Shown: one piece after another, positions 7,260 through 14,192 of the stretch
How the letters are laid out: each line of letters starts with the position of its first letter
Position numbering within the stretch: the stretch's first letter is position 1
Assembly (NCBI GenBank): GCA_020433835.1
Contig: JAGRBY010000122.1
Span: 1-14,344 of the forward strand
From: Anaerolineae bacterium
GTDB taxonomy: Bacteria; Chloroflexota; Anaerolineae; 4572-78; J111
Direction: 5' to 3'
Length of the DNA stretch: 14,344 nucleotides
The notes under the pieces: model-generated
What the model was told of the DNA's origin: nothing
The model's input: only the letters and a program-made list of their open reading frames with translations
Databases searched by the model: none
Program-made: the position numbers and the translations under genes

Positions 7260-8984
7260 TTGGACAGTATGCTTAAAACCGGCCAGCGAATATTTGAGTT
7301 TGAAGTTATCCGCCAACTCGGTGTGGGGGGGTTTGCCACCGTCTACGAAGCGCTAGACCGTATGCTGGATCGCAAAGTTGCCATCAAACTGCTGCGGGTT
7401 GATAAAGCGGGCGGGGACAAAACCATTAAGCGTTTTATTCAAGAGGCGCGTATCGCGGCTCTGCTGGAGCACCCCAACATTGTCACCGTTCACGGCCTAC
7501 GCATTGCCGATCAACGCATTTATATGATTATGGAGTATTTGTCGGGCGGCAGCTTGCGCACACTTATCGAAAGCAAAGGCAAGCTGTCGGTCGATCACGC
7601 CGTTCGTTTAACAACCGGTATTTGTGAAGCGTTAGCTAAACTGCATGAAAGAGGCATCATTCATCGCGATATCAAAGTGGATAACGTTTTGCTCACGGCC
7701 GATGGTCGCCCCAAAGTGACCGATTTTGGCATCGCCCATCTCCCTAAATCGGCTGGGGGTCTCGATTTGACGCGGGTGGGTTTCCAGCCGACCTCGCTAG
7801 TTTTCAGCTCTCCGGAACAGCTTCGCGGCGAAAAATTAGATCCGCGCAGCGATGTGTACCAGGTCGGCGCACTGTTGTACTTTATGCTGACCGGCCGTCA
7901 CTACATCGATATCGATGTATTGGAGACTCAAGCCAGTACTCAGATGTCACAAAACCTACGTCTTGAACTGAAAGTGTTTATGCTGCTGGAAAAAGCAATT
8001 TGCAGAGATATGCCCGAGGGGTTACAAGCGCTGTGGCGCGATGTCGGCGCATTAGCCGGGGTTATTGAACAGGCTATGGCTAAAAAGAAAGAGGAGCGCT
8101 TTGCCGACACGTTAGAGATGGCGATGGCCCTGAATGCGCTTAACATCACCAGCATCCCCAACTACGCCACTACGGAAAAATTAGATCTGCTCGACTCACG
8201 CGAATATAACAAACGGGGCCTGGCCCACGCCAGTATGCGTAATTACGAGCAAGCCATCTACAACTACAGCAAAGCCATCCAAATCGACCGCCACTATGCC
8301 GAAGCCTATAACAACCGCAGCGCCGCCCATCTTTTGATGGATAACTTCGCGCAGGCAGTGCTCGACTGCAACTGGGCCGTTGAATTGGCTCCCCATTTCG
8401 CCGCGGCCTATATCAATCGGGGCATTGCCAACACCGGTTTGCGCCACTATGATGAGGCGCTTACGGATTATGACCGCGTTATCGAGCTTAATCCCAAAAA
8501 TATCTACGCCTACTATAATCGGGCCAACACCTATATCTGGATGGGCAAAAATGAGGAAGCAATTGAGGATTACAGTCAGGCTATCGGCCTCAACCCTCAA
8601 TTTCTAGCGGCCTACGTCAATCGCGGTGTGGTGCATGACGTCTTGGGCGACTATATGCAAGCCATCGCTGACTATAATCGGGCGATTGAGCTTAACCCGG
8701 TTTACGTACATGCCTTCTTTAATCGCGCCAGAGCGTATGCGAATTTCGGTAATTTTGAACAGGCGATTATGGATTATAGCCGGGTTATCGAAATGAATCC
8801 GGAGCATCCCTATGCCTATGAAAATCGGGCCAATTGTTACCTGGCGATGAACCAGGCCGAAAAAGCCACCGGAGATAAAGCTCGCGTTACAACCCGGCTG
8901 CCGGCCATCAACCCCAAACAGCTATCCGTGGCCCACAGCATGTTGATGCCGGCCACACCGGTCGATTTTCTAACCCGTGATTAA
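7260..8984 (+). CDS. Ser/Thr protein kinase with C-terminal TPR repeats
   Basis: 574 aa, soluble, no membrane helix. The kinase domain (about residues 12-292) has the glycine-rich loop GVGGFATVY (21-29), VAIK with the ATP-binding K43, E62 of helix C, HRDIKVDN (catalytic D137, N142), DFG (155-157) and SPEQ (184-187) in place of APE. All catalytic residues are present, so it should phosphorylate Ser/Thr using ATP. Residues 314-517 form six 34-residue TPRs, each with an NR/KR...A pattern, and a seventh degenerate one follows (518-543); these usually bind partner proteins. The TTG at 7260 is chosen because AGGAG (7247-7251) lies 8 nt upstream; ATG at 7269 would sit 17 nt away. The gene is monocistronic and its TAA directly abuts the stop of the convergent murJ. 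Most bacterial PknB-type kinases have a membrane helix and sensor domain; this one appears cytoplasmic. Its substrate is unknown. Confidence 0.93.
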   Translation: MDSMLKTGQRIFEFEVIRQLGVGGFATVYEALDRMLDRKVAIKLLRVDKAGGDKTIKRFIQEARIAALLEHPNIVTVHGLRIADQRIYMIMEYLSGGSLRTLIESKGKLSVDHAVRLTTGICEALAKLHERGIIHRDIKVDNVLLTADGRPKVTDFGIAHLPKSAGGLDLTRVGFQPTSLVFSSPEQLRGEKLDPRSDVYQVGALLYFMLTGRHYIDIDVLETQASTQMSQNLRLELKVFMLLEKAICRDMPEGLQALWRDVGALAGVIEQAMAKKKEERFADTLEMAMALNALNITSIPNYATTEKLDLLDSREYNKRGLAHASMRNYEQAIYNYSKAIQIDRHYAEAYNNRSAAHLLMDNFAQAVLDCNWAVELAPHFAAAYINRGIANTGLRHYDEALTDYDRVIELNPKNIYAYYNRANTYIWMGKNEEAIEDYSQAIGLNPQFLAAYVNRGVVHDVLGDYMQAIADYNRAIELNPVYVHAFFNRARAYANFGNFEQAIMDYSRVIEMNPEHPYAYENRANCYLAMNQAEKATGDKARVTTRLPAINPKQLSVAHSMLMPATPVDFLTRD

Positions 8985-10586
8985 CTAGCTGCGCCGGACT
9001 TTTTGCCAAATACGAACCGCTTTCTCCTGAATGGGTTTTAACTCATCAGCTCCGATAAAATAGGCCAGACCGCCATAAACCAGACCACCCATTCCAACAC
9101 CAATCACACCCCCAAGCCAAGAAGGCGTATCCGGCAAAAACGGACGGGCAATAAGCAGCACCACTGCCATCCCTACCGTGGCAAACATCATCTTACCCAG
9201 CGATGGCCACAAACTGGTCTCCGAAAGTCCCCCCATCTCGGTGCGCAGCAAAACCATCAGAACGATCATCTCCAGAGTCACCGCGATGGAATTGGCCAGC
9301 GCCAAACCACTGTGCGCCGGTAAGCCCCAGACCACAAACAACCGCATCAACAGGATGCTCAAAGCAATGTTGATGGCCATTGCTAGAACGCCAATCCCCA
9401 CCGGCGTTTTGGTATTTTTGAGCGCATAGAAAGCCCGAACCGCAATTTCAACCACGGCGTGGCCTATTAAACCCAATGCAAAAAAGGACAACGCCCAGGC
9501 CGTCAAAGCGGTCGACTCGGCGTTAAACTCACCGCGCTCGAGCAGGAGCCGAATGAGCGGCTGGGCCAGAACGATAAGCCCCACCGCCGCCGGGAGCGTC
9601 AAGAACAACATGCTTTTGAGTGTTGTGGCAAAAATGTGGCGCATTTCGGCATAATCCTCTTGCGCCGCCAGCGCCGCCAACGTAGGAAAGAGGGCCGTCG
9701 CCACCGATTGGGCGATGATGCCCTGTGGTAGCAGCATGATAATCCAACCATAGTACAAAGCGGTAATACTGCCGACCGCCAGGCCGGCCGCCAAAACGCG
9801 CGTCACAATAAAATTAAGCTGTACCGCCGCCAATCCCAACACGCGCGGAGCCATCAAGCGACCAACTTCATACAGACTTCGGCTGCGAACCGCAAAAGTA
9901 GCCTGGTAGGTCATCCGCTCTTTACCCCAGCGCAGGCCGGGCAGTTGAACAAGCAGATGTCCGGCGGCCCCAACCACCACGCCGACCGCCAATCCACGCA
10001 CACCTATAATGGGGCCTAAAAACCAGGCTCCCATAATAATCGACAAGTTATAGATGATGGGTGCCGCCGCCGGCAGGAAAAAATGGTGCTGGGCATTGAG
10101 AATCCCCATCACCACGCCGCTGACTCCAAAAATCACGGTCGAAATGAGCATCCAGCGCATCAGTTCGGTGGTGAGAATTTGCTGCGCGGGTGACAAATCG
10201 CCAAACAGCCAGCCAACCAACCACGGAGCGGCAATCGAAAGCAAACCGGCTAAAATCGAAAGCAGCAGCACAATCCAGTTAATGATGGCAGAGGCCAATC
10301 GCCAGGCTCCCGGCATATCACCGCGCGTGAGATAACCGGCAAACACAGGGATAAACGCCGATCCCAACGCGCCGCCGGCCACCACGTAAAAGAGAAAGTC
10401 GGGCAGGCTAAAAGCGGCCACATAGGCATCCATATCGGCGCTGGTGCCAAACTGTCGAGCCACGACCACCTCGCGCAGCAAGCCCAACGCCCGGCTGATG
10501 ACAAACAGCACCATCACCAGCGAGGCTGCTCGCGCGATACGACTCATATGTTTGGTTTTTGATGGGGAAATGTGTGCTTGGCTCAA
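8985..10586 (-). CDS. murJ: MurJ/MviN-family lipid II flippase
   Basis: 533 aa, hydrophobic along almost its full length, with about 14 helices as expected for the MOP-superfamily flippase MurJ, which moves lipid II across the cytoplasmic membrane for peptidoglycan synthesis. The N-terminal signature SRALGLLREVVVARQFG (31-47) followed by DAYVAAFSLPDF aligns with the family; Arg32 and Arg38 fit the essential Arg18 and Arg24 of E. coli. In place of the E. coli LLRRIFAEGA it has FLFYVVAGGA (64-73), so the Arg52 equivalent is missing. I recall this variant from Chloroflexota and cyanobacterial homologues. The start is TTG at 10586 or ATG at 10547 (MSRIARAAS); neither has a strong ribosome site. 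The gene follows the PIN toxin by 10 nt on the same strand and could be read from its promoter. It converges on the kinase gene with no spacer. Confidence 0.9.
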   Translation of the reverse strand: MSQAHISPSKTKHMSRIARAASLVMVLFVISRALGLLREVVVARQFGTSADMDAYVAAFSLPDFLFYVVAGGALGSAFIPVFAGYLTRGDMPGAWRLASAIINWIVLLLSILAGLLSIAAPWLVGWLFGDLSPAQQILTTELMRWMLISTVIFGVSGVVMGILNAQHHFFLPAAAPIIYNLSIIMGAWFLGPIIGVRGLAVGVVVGAAGHLLVQLPGLRWGKERMTYQATFAVRSRSLYEVGRLMAPRVLGLAAVQLNFIVTRVLAAGLAVGSITALYYGWIIMLLPQGIIAQSVATALFPTLAALAAQEDYAEMRHIFATTLKSMLFLTLPAAVGLIVLAQPLIRLLLERGEFNAESTALTAWALSFFALGLIGHAVVEIAVRAFYALKNTKTPVGIGVLAMAINIALSILLMRLFVVWGLPAHSGLALANSIAVTLEMIVLMVLLRTEMGGLSETSLWPSLGKMMFATVGMAVVLLIARPFLPDTPSWLGGVIGVGMGGLVYGGLAYFIGADELKPIQEKAVRIWQKVRRS

Positions 10587-10596
10587 GAATTAACTT

Positions 10597-11064
10597 TCAA
10601 GAGGGTGAGCTAGTTGAAACTAAATCACTCAATAATAAAACTTTTAGTTCTTTTACCCGCCGAAGTTTCTGATCATTTGTCAAAAACGCTTGGCATCCCA
10701 CGGACATTGCTGCGGCTATTTGCAATGCATCGGGGGTACGAAGATTGTATCGTGCTCGCATTTCTGCGGCTGTTATCGCAATAGAGTTATTTATAGCAAC
10801 CAGTGAAAAATGACGACTACCAACTAATAACTGCTGATACTTTATTTGAAGATCAGTCCGACCAAGTTCGATAGGTTTTGTTAGAACCTCAGTTAAAGTC
10901 AGTGAAGAACTATACCCTCTAACAACGCCCGCATCTAAACGCCGAATAATCTCGCGCATTGCATCCACATAGTCAGGATTAAGCTCGATATAGTAAATCA
11001 ACGGAGCCGTATCAAAGCCTAAACGCGTTATACCTGACAAAGCCTGCTCAAACTGAAGACTCAC
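10597..11064 (-). CDS. PIN-domain ribonuclease toxin (VapC-like)
   Basis: 155 aa. The PIN fold is indicated by four spaced acidic residues: D18 (FDTAPLIYYIE), E59 (LTLTEVLTKP), D112 (TPDALQIAAA) and D131 (FLTNDQKL). In this family they bind Mg2+ and cut RNA. Length fits VapC-type toxins (about 130-160 aa). The start is GTG at 11064, overlapping the antitoxin stop as GTGA (11064-11061), a coupling typical of toxin-antitoxin pairs. The RNA target cannot be predicted. The stop lies 10 nt before the TTG start of murJ, so toxin and flippase may share a transcript. Family assignment is strong; toxicity is inferred. Confidence 0.87.
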   Translation of the reverse strand: MSLQFEQALSGITRLGFDTAPLIYYIELNPDYVDAMREIIRRLDAGVVRGYSSSLTLTEVLTKPIELGRTDLQIKYQQLLVGSRHFSLVAINNSIAITAAEMRARYNLRTPDALQIAAAMSVGCQAFLTNDQKLRRVKELKVLLLSDLVSTSSPS

Positions 11065-11291
11065 GCCTCATCCCATTCTGATCGCAACTCGTCTATATAC
11101 TTATCAATATCCATGTCCTTCCATATCTCTGCCCCTAAACCTTCAAGTTCTAACAAACTATGCTCTAGATTTATATCAACTGTGTTCAAATTAGATAATT
11201 CTTGAGTGATCTTTGAGACTAACTGCAACTTCTCTCGCACAGAGAGCAATTTAACGTGTTCTTCATAAACGGCTTCTACGGTTAAAGTCAT
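11061..11291 (-). CDS. Small antitoxin partner of the PIN toxin
   Basis: 76 aa, start ATG at 11291 with AAAGG about 8 nt upstream; a longer frame reaching 11459 is rejected because it would begin upstream of the likely promoter and has no ribosome site. The N-terminus (MTLTVEAVYEEHVKLLS) and the motif VREKLQLVSKITQEL resemble the small LSxEEKLQLIxxI proteins that I know next to PIN toxins in cyanobacteria and Chloroflexota. The C-terminus is acidic (DIDKYIDELRSEWDEA), as in many antitoxins that wrap around the basic toxin active-site groove. There is no recognisable DNA-binding motif, so self-repression is only inferred. Its position directly before, and overlapping, the toxin is the main evidence. 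Confidence 0.78.
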   Translation of the reverse strand: MTLTVEAVYEEHVKLLSVREKLQLVSKITQELSNLNTVDINLEHSLLELEGLGAEIWKDMDIDKYIDELRSEWDEA

Positions 11292-11340
11292 CACAATGAC
11301 CTTTCTGCATATGCTAACACACAAAACAATAATCCTCGAT

Positions 11341-11349
11341 ATTGTAGCA
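11341..11349 (-). promoter_or_regulatory. Extended -10 promoter of the toxin-antitoxin operon
   Basis: The minus strand reads TGC-TACAAT: TACAAT (11346-11341) with the TG of an extended -10 one base upstream (11349-11348). No good -35 is visible at 16-18 nt. Transcription would begin near 11334, giving a leader of about 43 nt before the antitoxin ATG. Confidence 0.5.
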
Positions 11350-11364
11350 TAATTTTTATAAAAG

Positions 11365-11374
11365 CGCTTAAGCG
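11365..11374. promoter_or_regulatory. Palindrome between divergent promoters, possible operator
   Basis: CGCTTAAGCG is a perfect 10-bp palindrome. It sits at about the -35 position of the toxin-antitoxin promoter and 20 bp upstream of the -35 of the divergent pentapeptide-repeat gene. Toxin-antitoxin operons are commonly self-repressed at such sites, but no direct evidence is available here. Confidence 0.35.
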
Positions 11375-11393
11375 ATTTGCCCTTACCAATTGA

Positions 11394-11422
11394 TTGCCAC
11401 GCCGACTCTTTTCCGCTATACT
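11394..11422 (+). promoter_or_regulatory. Sigma-70-type promoter of the pentapeptide-repeat gene
   Basis: TTGCCA (11394-11399), a 17-nt spacer and TATACT (11417-11422). Transcription would start near 11429, about 39 nt before the ATG at 11468. This rules out the longer reading frame that begins at 11390, before the promoter. Confidence 0.65.
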
Positions 11423-11467
11423 GTCGACATCTGTAGTCATTACACTTATCGAAATGCAATATCCTTT

Positions 11468-12091
11468 ATGGCTAATCCCGACCACGTACAACGGGCGCTG
11501 CGCTACGCCAATGGCGAACGCGATTTGCGCCTGGAAATGCTCGATCTCTCCGGCGCGGATCTAAGCGGCCTTGATTTTTCCGACGCCTGGCTGCGCGACA
11601 CCGATTTAAGTGGCGCGATCTTACGCAACTGCCGCTTCGCCGGAGCGCCCATGCCCGGCACGAACTTCAGCGAGGCCGATCTAACCGGCGCAGATTTGCA
11701 TGGAGCTGTCGCCGCCGGAGCCATCTTCAATAACGCTCGGCTGACCGGAGCCAGTCTACGCGCCGCCGATCTCTACGGTGCCGATCTAACCGAGGCGCAA
11801 TTAACACACGCCGACTTGACCCAGGCCGATTTATCGCTGGTCCAAGCCGTTCGAGCCGATTTCAGCGGGGCAAAATTGTCCCGCGCCGTTCTCTTTAAAG
11901 CCAACTTAACCGGAGCCAATCTTCAAGACACCGATTTAGACCAGGCCGAAAATGTCAGCAGCGCCACCTTCGATGAAGCCCTTTTGCCACCGAATTACCA
12001 GCCCACTAATAATCCCCGTCGCTCACGTTACGCTAAGGGTTTTTTCGGAGAAAAGAAGAATTGGTTTCAAAAGATTGTGGGCAAGAAGTAG
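11468..12091 (+). CDS. Pentapeptide-repeat protein
   Basis: 207 aa from the ATG at 11468. Residues 25 to about 174 are close to 30 tandem pentapeptides of the A(D/N)LxX type (for example LSGADLSGLDF, LTGADLHGA, LYGADLTEA, LTGANLQDTDL), which fold into a right-handed quadrilateral beta-helix. A short helical N-terminus (HVQRALRYANGERDL) precedes it and a basic tail (RRSRYAKGF...KKNWFQKIVGKK) follows. There is no signal peptide or membrane helix, so it is probably cytoplasmic. Some relatives protect DNA gyrase, but most have no known role and nothing here points to a target. It has its own promoter at 11394-11422, divergent from the toxin-antitoxin pair. The stop codon TAG (12089-12091) lies inside the left arm of the palindrome at 12088-12158, so the present C-terminus may have been set by that element. 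Confidence 0.9.
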   Translation: MANPDHVQRALRYANGERDLRLEMLDLSGADLSGLDFSDAWLRDTDLSGAILRNCRFAGAPMPGTNFSEADLTGADLHGAVAAGAIFNNARLTGASLRAADLYGADLTEAQLTHADLTQADLSLVQAVRADFSGAKLSRAVLFKANLTGANLQDTDLDQAENVSSATFDEALLPPNYQPTNNPRRSRYAKGFFGEKKNWFQKIVGKK

Positions 12092-12158
12092 GGGCGAGGC
12101 AACTCGACAAGCAATTGCATTGCAAAAGCAGATCCCATTCAAGTTGCCTCGCCCCTAC
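12088..12158. repeat. REP-like long palindrome at the 3' end of the pentapeptide-repeat gene
   Basis: Perfect 17-bp inverted arms, GTAGGGGCGAGGCAACT (12088-12104) and its complement (12142-12158), enclose a 37-nt loop that contains the smaller palindrome GCAATTGC. No T-run follows, so it is not a standard terminator, although the RNA hairpin could stop or stabilise transcripts. GTAGGGGCGAGGC-type palindromes are, as far as I recall, dispersed in Chloroflexota and cyanobacterial genomes. Confidence 0.85.
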
Positions 12159-12191
12159 CAACAATCACCTCAAACACAAAAGGAGCACCCT

Positions 12192-12524
12192 ATGCTAAAC
12201 CCATCCGATTTTGCCAGTGTTCAATATGGCCGCAAAATGAGTGCCTTAGTTGAGCACTTCAACGGCGTATCGCCGGATGATTTACGCAAGTTCAGTACGT
12301 TTCTGCAAAAGCTGGCCGACTTACGCGAAAGCGAAGGCGCGTTATCACCGCAGCAGCTCAATGTAATTATGCAAAATCTACGCACCAAAGAGCTAACCAG
12401 TTTGGCCGTTCACAAAGGCGGCATTATGGTCGAATTCACCGGCGGCGGCTTCGAGTACGAACGCTTTCTTCTGCGCGAGGATGGCCGGATGCCGAATAGT
12501 CGGTATGAGGCCAAGAAAGGGTAG
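12192..12524 (+). CDS. Small hypothetical protein, 110 aa
   Basis: The ATG at 12192 has a clear ribosome site, AGGAG (12181-12185), 6 nt upstream; the longer frame from 11952 overlaps the previous gene and is rejected. The protein is soluble, without signal peptide or membrane helix. The first 70 residues look mainly helical (MSALVEHFNGVSPDDLRKF, FLQKLADLRESEGALSPQQ) and the end looks beta-rich (LAVHKGGIMVEFTGGGFEYERF). I do not recognise the family and assign no function. It may be read from the upstream pentapeptide-repeat promoter through the palindrome, 100 nt after that gene's stop. Confidence 0.75.
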   Translation: MLNPSDFASVQYGRKMSALVEHFNGVSPDDLRKFSTFLQKLADLRESEGALSPQQLNVIMQNLRTKELTSLAVHKGGIMVEFTGGGFEYERFLLREDGRMPNSRYEAKKG

Positions 12525-12531
12525 AAGAAGC

Positions 12532-12569
12532 GGTCAGCTATTAGCTTTCAGATGTCAGCTTTGTTAGCG
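12532..12569. repeat. Degenerate heptamer array in non-coding DNA
   Basis: GGTCAGC, TATTAGC, TTTCAGA, TGTCAGC, TTTGTTAGCG: a period-7 pattern of the GTTAGC/GTCAGC type, the reverse complement of the array at 3346-3397. It begins 8 nt after the stop of the 110-aa gene. Confidence 0.55.
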
Positions 12570-12593
12570 TCAAAAAACTTCATGATTTGGAAT

Positions 12594-12705
12594 CAGGACT
12601 TACGCAGAGTGTAGAACAATTTGCTAAATTGTTCCGTATTTTGAGTAGACTCGTGGCGCAAATTGGCAATTTACGCTACAAAATTGGATGTTTGCGTAAG
12701 TCCTG
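12594..12705. mobile_element. MITE, 112 bp, with 13-bp terminal inverted repeats and 5-bp target duplication
   Basis: CAGGACTTACGCA (12594-12606) and its exact complement (12693-12705) are flanked by the direct repeat GGAAT (12589-12593 and 12706-12710). The inside holds a perfect 9-bp hairpin (GAACAATTT-GCT-AAATTGTTC, 12614-12634) and a second imperfect one around 12656-12677. It has no coding capacity, so it must have been moved by a transposase in trans. Similar AGGACTTACGCA ends are, from memory, common on insertion sequences and MITEs in cyanobacteria and Chloroflexota. Confidence 0.85.
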
Positions 12706-12713
12706 GGAATAAC

Positions 12714-12745
12714 AAAAAAGCCTCCCCTTAGACAGGGAGGCTTTT
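12714..12745 (-). terminator. Intrinsic terminator after the polymer-forming protein gene
   Basis: The stem AAAAGCCTCCC / GGGAGGCTTTT (12716-12726 and 12735-12745) has an 8-nt loop. Read on the minus strand it ends in TTTTTT (12719-12714), a standard terminator 28 nt after the stop of the gene at 12773-14176. On the plus strand a shorter T-run follows, so it may also stop transcription from the 110-aa gene. Confidence 0.85.
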
Positions 12746-12772
12746 CATTTCATTTACTACTGATGATGAAGC

Positions 12773-14176
12773 TTAGATCTCATCTTCCGGCTTCTTCTTA
12801 TCCGGTGTATCGATCCCATCATCGTCTACAGGCGGTTCCCCAGCCTCAGCCTCTCGCATTGCTTCCGCCTTGGCTTTCGCCGCTTCAATTTCATCAGCTT
12901 CAGCCAGCGCTTCACGAATTTTGGCACGCAGTTCGTCGTCAGAAGAAGGCGTGTCTTCTTCTGATACCTCAGGTGCCGGGTCTGTCCAGCGGGTGCGGGT
13001 GCCGGGGTAATAAGGTGTACCGGATGACGGGCCACCAGATCGCGGCCGAATAGGTTCAGCCTGATACGGGTAAGGTCGCGTTCCAAAGCGAGTCAGCAGC
13101 ACGGCACCTAAACCGGCCATCGCGATAAGGCCACCGATCACCGTTCCAATAAAGCCGATGCAGTCGATAAGACCGATAACCGGCAGGTTCGTCACCAGCG
13201 TTAGCACCGATACGCCGACAATGCTGGACATGATCAGACTGGGCTGTGGCCGTCCGCTGGCGACCAGCAAGCGTTCACCTAAAACGTGGCCGATGACGAT
13301 CCAGCCAAACAAGACCGCGATCCCCAAGGCCAAATAGGCCACAACCGGAACAATCGCCAGACAGATGGTAATCACCAGCAAGAAGGCTATCGGGATAAAG
13401 ACAACCGACACGATAGCGGTCAGCAACCCCACCCCAAAACTGAGCGGCGCAGACGAAACGAGCGTTTCGCGTACGTTGTACATCTGCTCAGGCATAAAGG
13501 CAGCCACCAACCAGGTGATAACCGCCAGCACAGCGATCAGCGCCAAGTTCCAGAAGACATCACCAACGATTTGGCCAATCCAGCCAAATAAACCGCCGCT
13601 GTTTGAGTGATCCCAGTTTCCTGAGTGATCCCAATCCCAGTTTTCCGACGGCGGAGACGGTGCATCAGGGGGATTGAGAAAATCACCATGTCCATCATTA
13701 TCATCATCATCATTTTCGCGGAATTGGGTGATACCTTGAATATCGCCTTTAACGGTTGCCCCTTCATCTCTGTCGATGTCGCCACCGACCATGCCGATGT
13801 CGCCATTCACCGTAGCCGTATCGGATAAATCAACATTGCCGCCGATAGCGGCTAAATCGCCATTAATTGTACCTTTGATGTCTACATTGCCGCCAAAAAC
13901 AACGACGTCACCATCGATGACGGTATTTTCTTCGGCTTCAAAGTCGCCGCCAAAAACGGCCAGGTTACCGGCCAATTTGCTGTTGGCTTCCAGGGTAGCA
14001 CTGCCGCCCAAAACGGCCAGATCACCCTTATGAACTTGCTCAGCTTCCAGAACAAAGTTATCCCCAAAAAGAACTTGATCGCCACCCTTGTCGGGTTCTT
14101 GCGCAAAAGCGGGAACCGCAAAGGCAAGCAATAAAACAAGCGTTAAAATCGAGATTATTATTTTCCTATTCATCAT
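12773..14176 (-). CDS. Secreted polymer-forming (bactofilin-like) domain fused to a membrane domain
   Basis: 467 aa. It has a signal peptide (1-25, AFA|Q cleavage), then five repeats of G(D/N)(L/V/I)xxxGG about 17-19 residues apart (51-132), which predict a short beta-helix as in bactofilin/polymer-forming proteins. A spacer follows with the acidic loop DDDNDGHGD (157-165; fits DxDxDGxxD calcium sites) and two copies of WDHS. Residues 207-362 contain four or five membrane helices. A Pro/Arg-rich stretch and an acidic helical tail (about 405-467, DELRAKIREALAEADEIEA) follow. GGAG lies 4 nt before the first ATG and 7 nt before the second (14173); the second may be the true start. The beta-helix should face the outside, unlike cytoplasmic bactofilins. 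The gene follows another membrane protein gene by 16 nt and ends at a terminator. A surface scaffold or envelope role is inferred. Confidence 0.8.
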   Translation of the reverse strand: MMNRKIIISILTLVLLLAFAVPAFAQEPDKGGDQVLFGDNFVLEAEQVHKGDLAVLGGSATLEANSKLAGNLAVFGGDFEAEENTVIDGDVVVFGGNVDIKGTINGDLAAIGGNVDLSDTATVNGDIGMVGGDIDRDEGATVKGDIQGITQFRENDDDDNDGHGDFLNPPDAPSPPSENWDWDHSGNWDHSNSGGLFGWIGQIVGDVFWNLALIAVLAVITWLVAAFMPEQMYNVRETLVSSAPLSFGVGLLTAIVSVVFIPIAFLLVITICLAIVPVVAYLALGIAVLFGWIVIGHVLGERLLVASGRPQPSLIMSSIVGVSVLTLVTNLPVIGLIDCIGFIGTVIGGLIAMAGLGAVLLTRFGTRPYPYQAEPIRPRSGGPSSGTPYYPGTRTRWTDPAPEVSEEDTPSSDDELRAKIREALAEADEIEAAKAKAEAMREAEAGEPPVDDDGIDTPDKKKPEDEI

Positions 14177-14192
14177 TCTTCTCCATCACCAA

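Noticed and set aside
8196..8600. 134-aa minus-strand frame within the kinase gene
   Set aside because: It is a shadow of the periodic TPR-coding sequence on the other strand.
11292..11459. N-terminal extension of the antitoxin
   Set aside because: The extended part crosses the predicted promoter region, has no ribosome site, and looks unlike antitoxin N-termini; the ATG at 11291 fits.
11390..11467. N-terminal extension of the pentapeptide-repeat protein
   Set aside because: It would begin upstream of the -10 at 11417-11422; the ATG at 11468 follows the promoter correctly.
12088..12158. Standard rho-independent terminator
   Set aside because: The stem is strong but the loop is 37 nt and no T-run follows, so REP-like element is the better call.
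11952..12191. Longer upstream start for the 110-aa protein
   Set aside because: It overlaps the pentapeptide-repeat gene and runs through the palindrome; the ATG at 12192 has a strong ribosome site.
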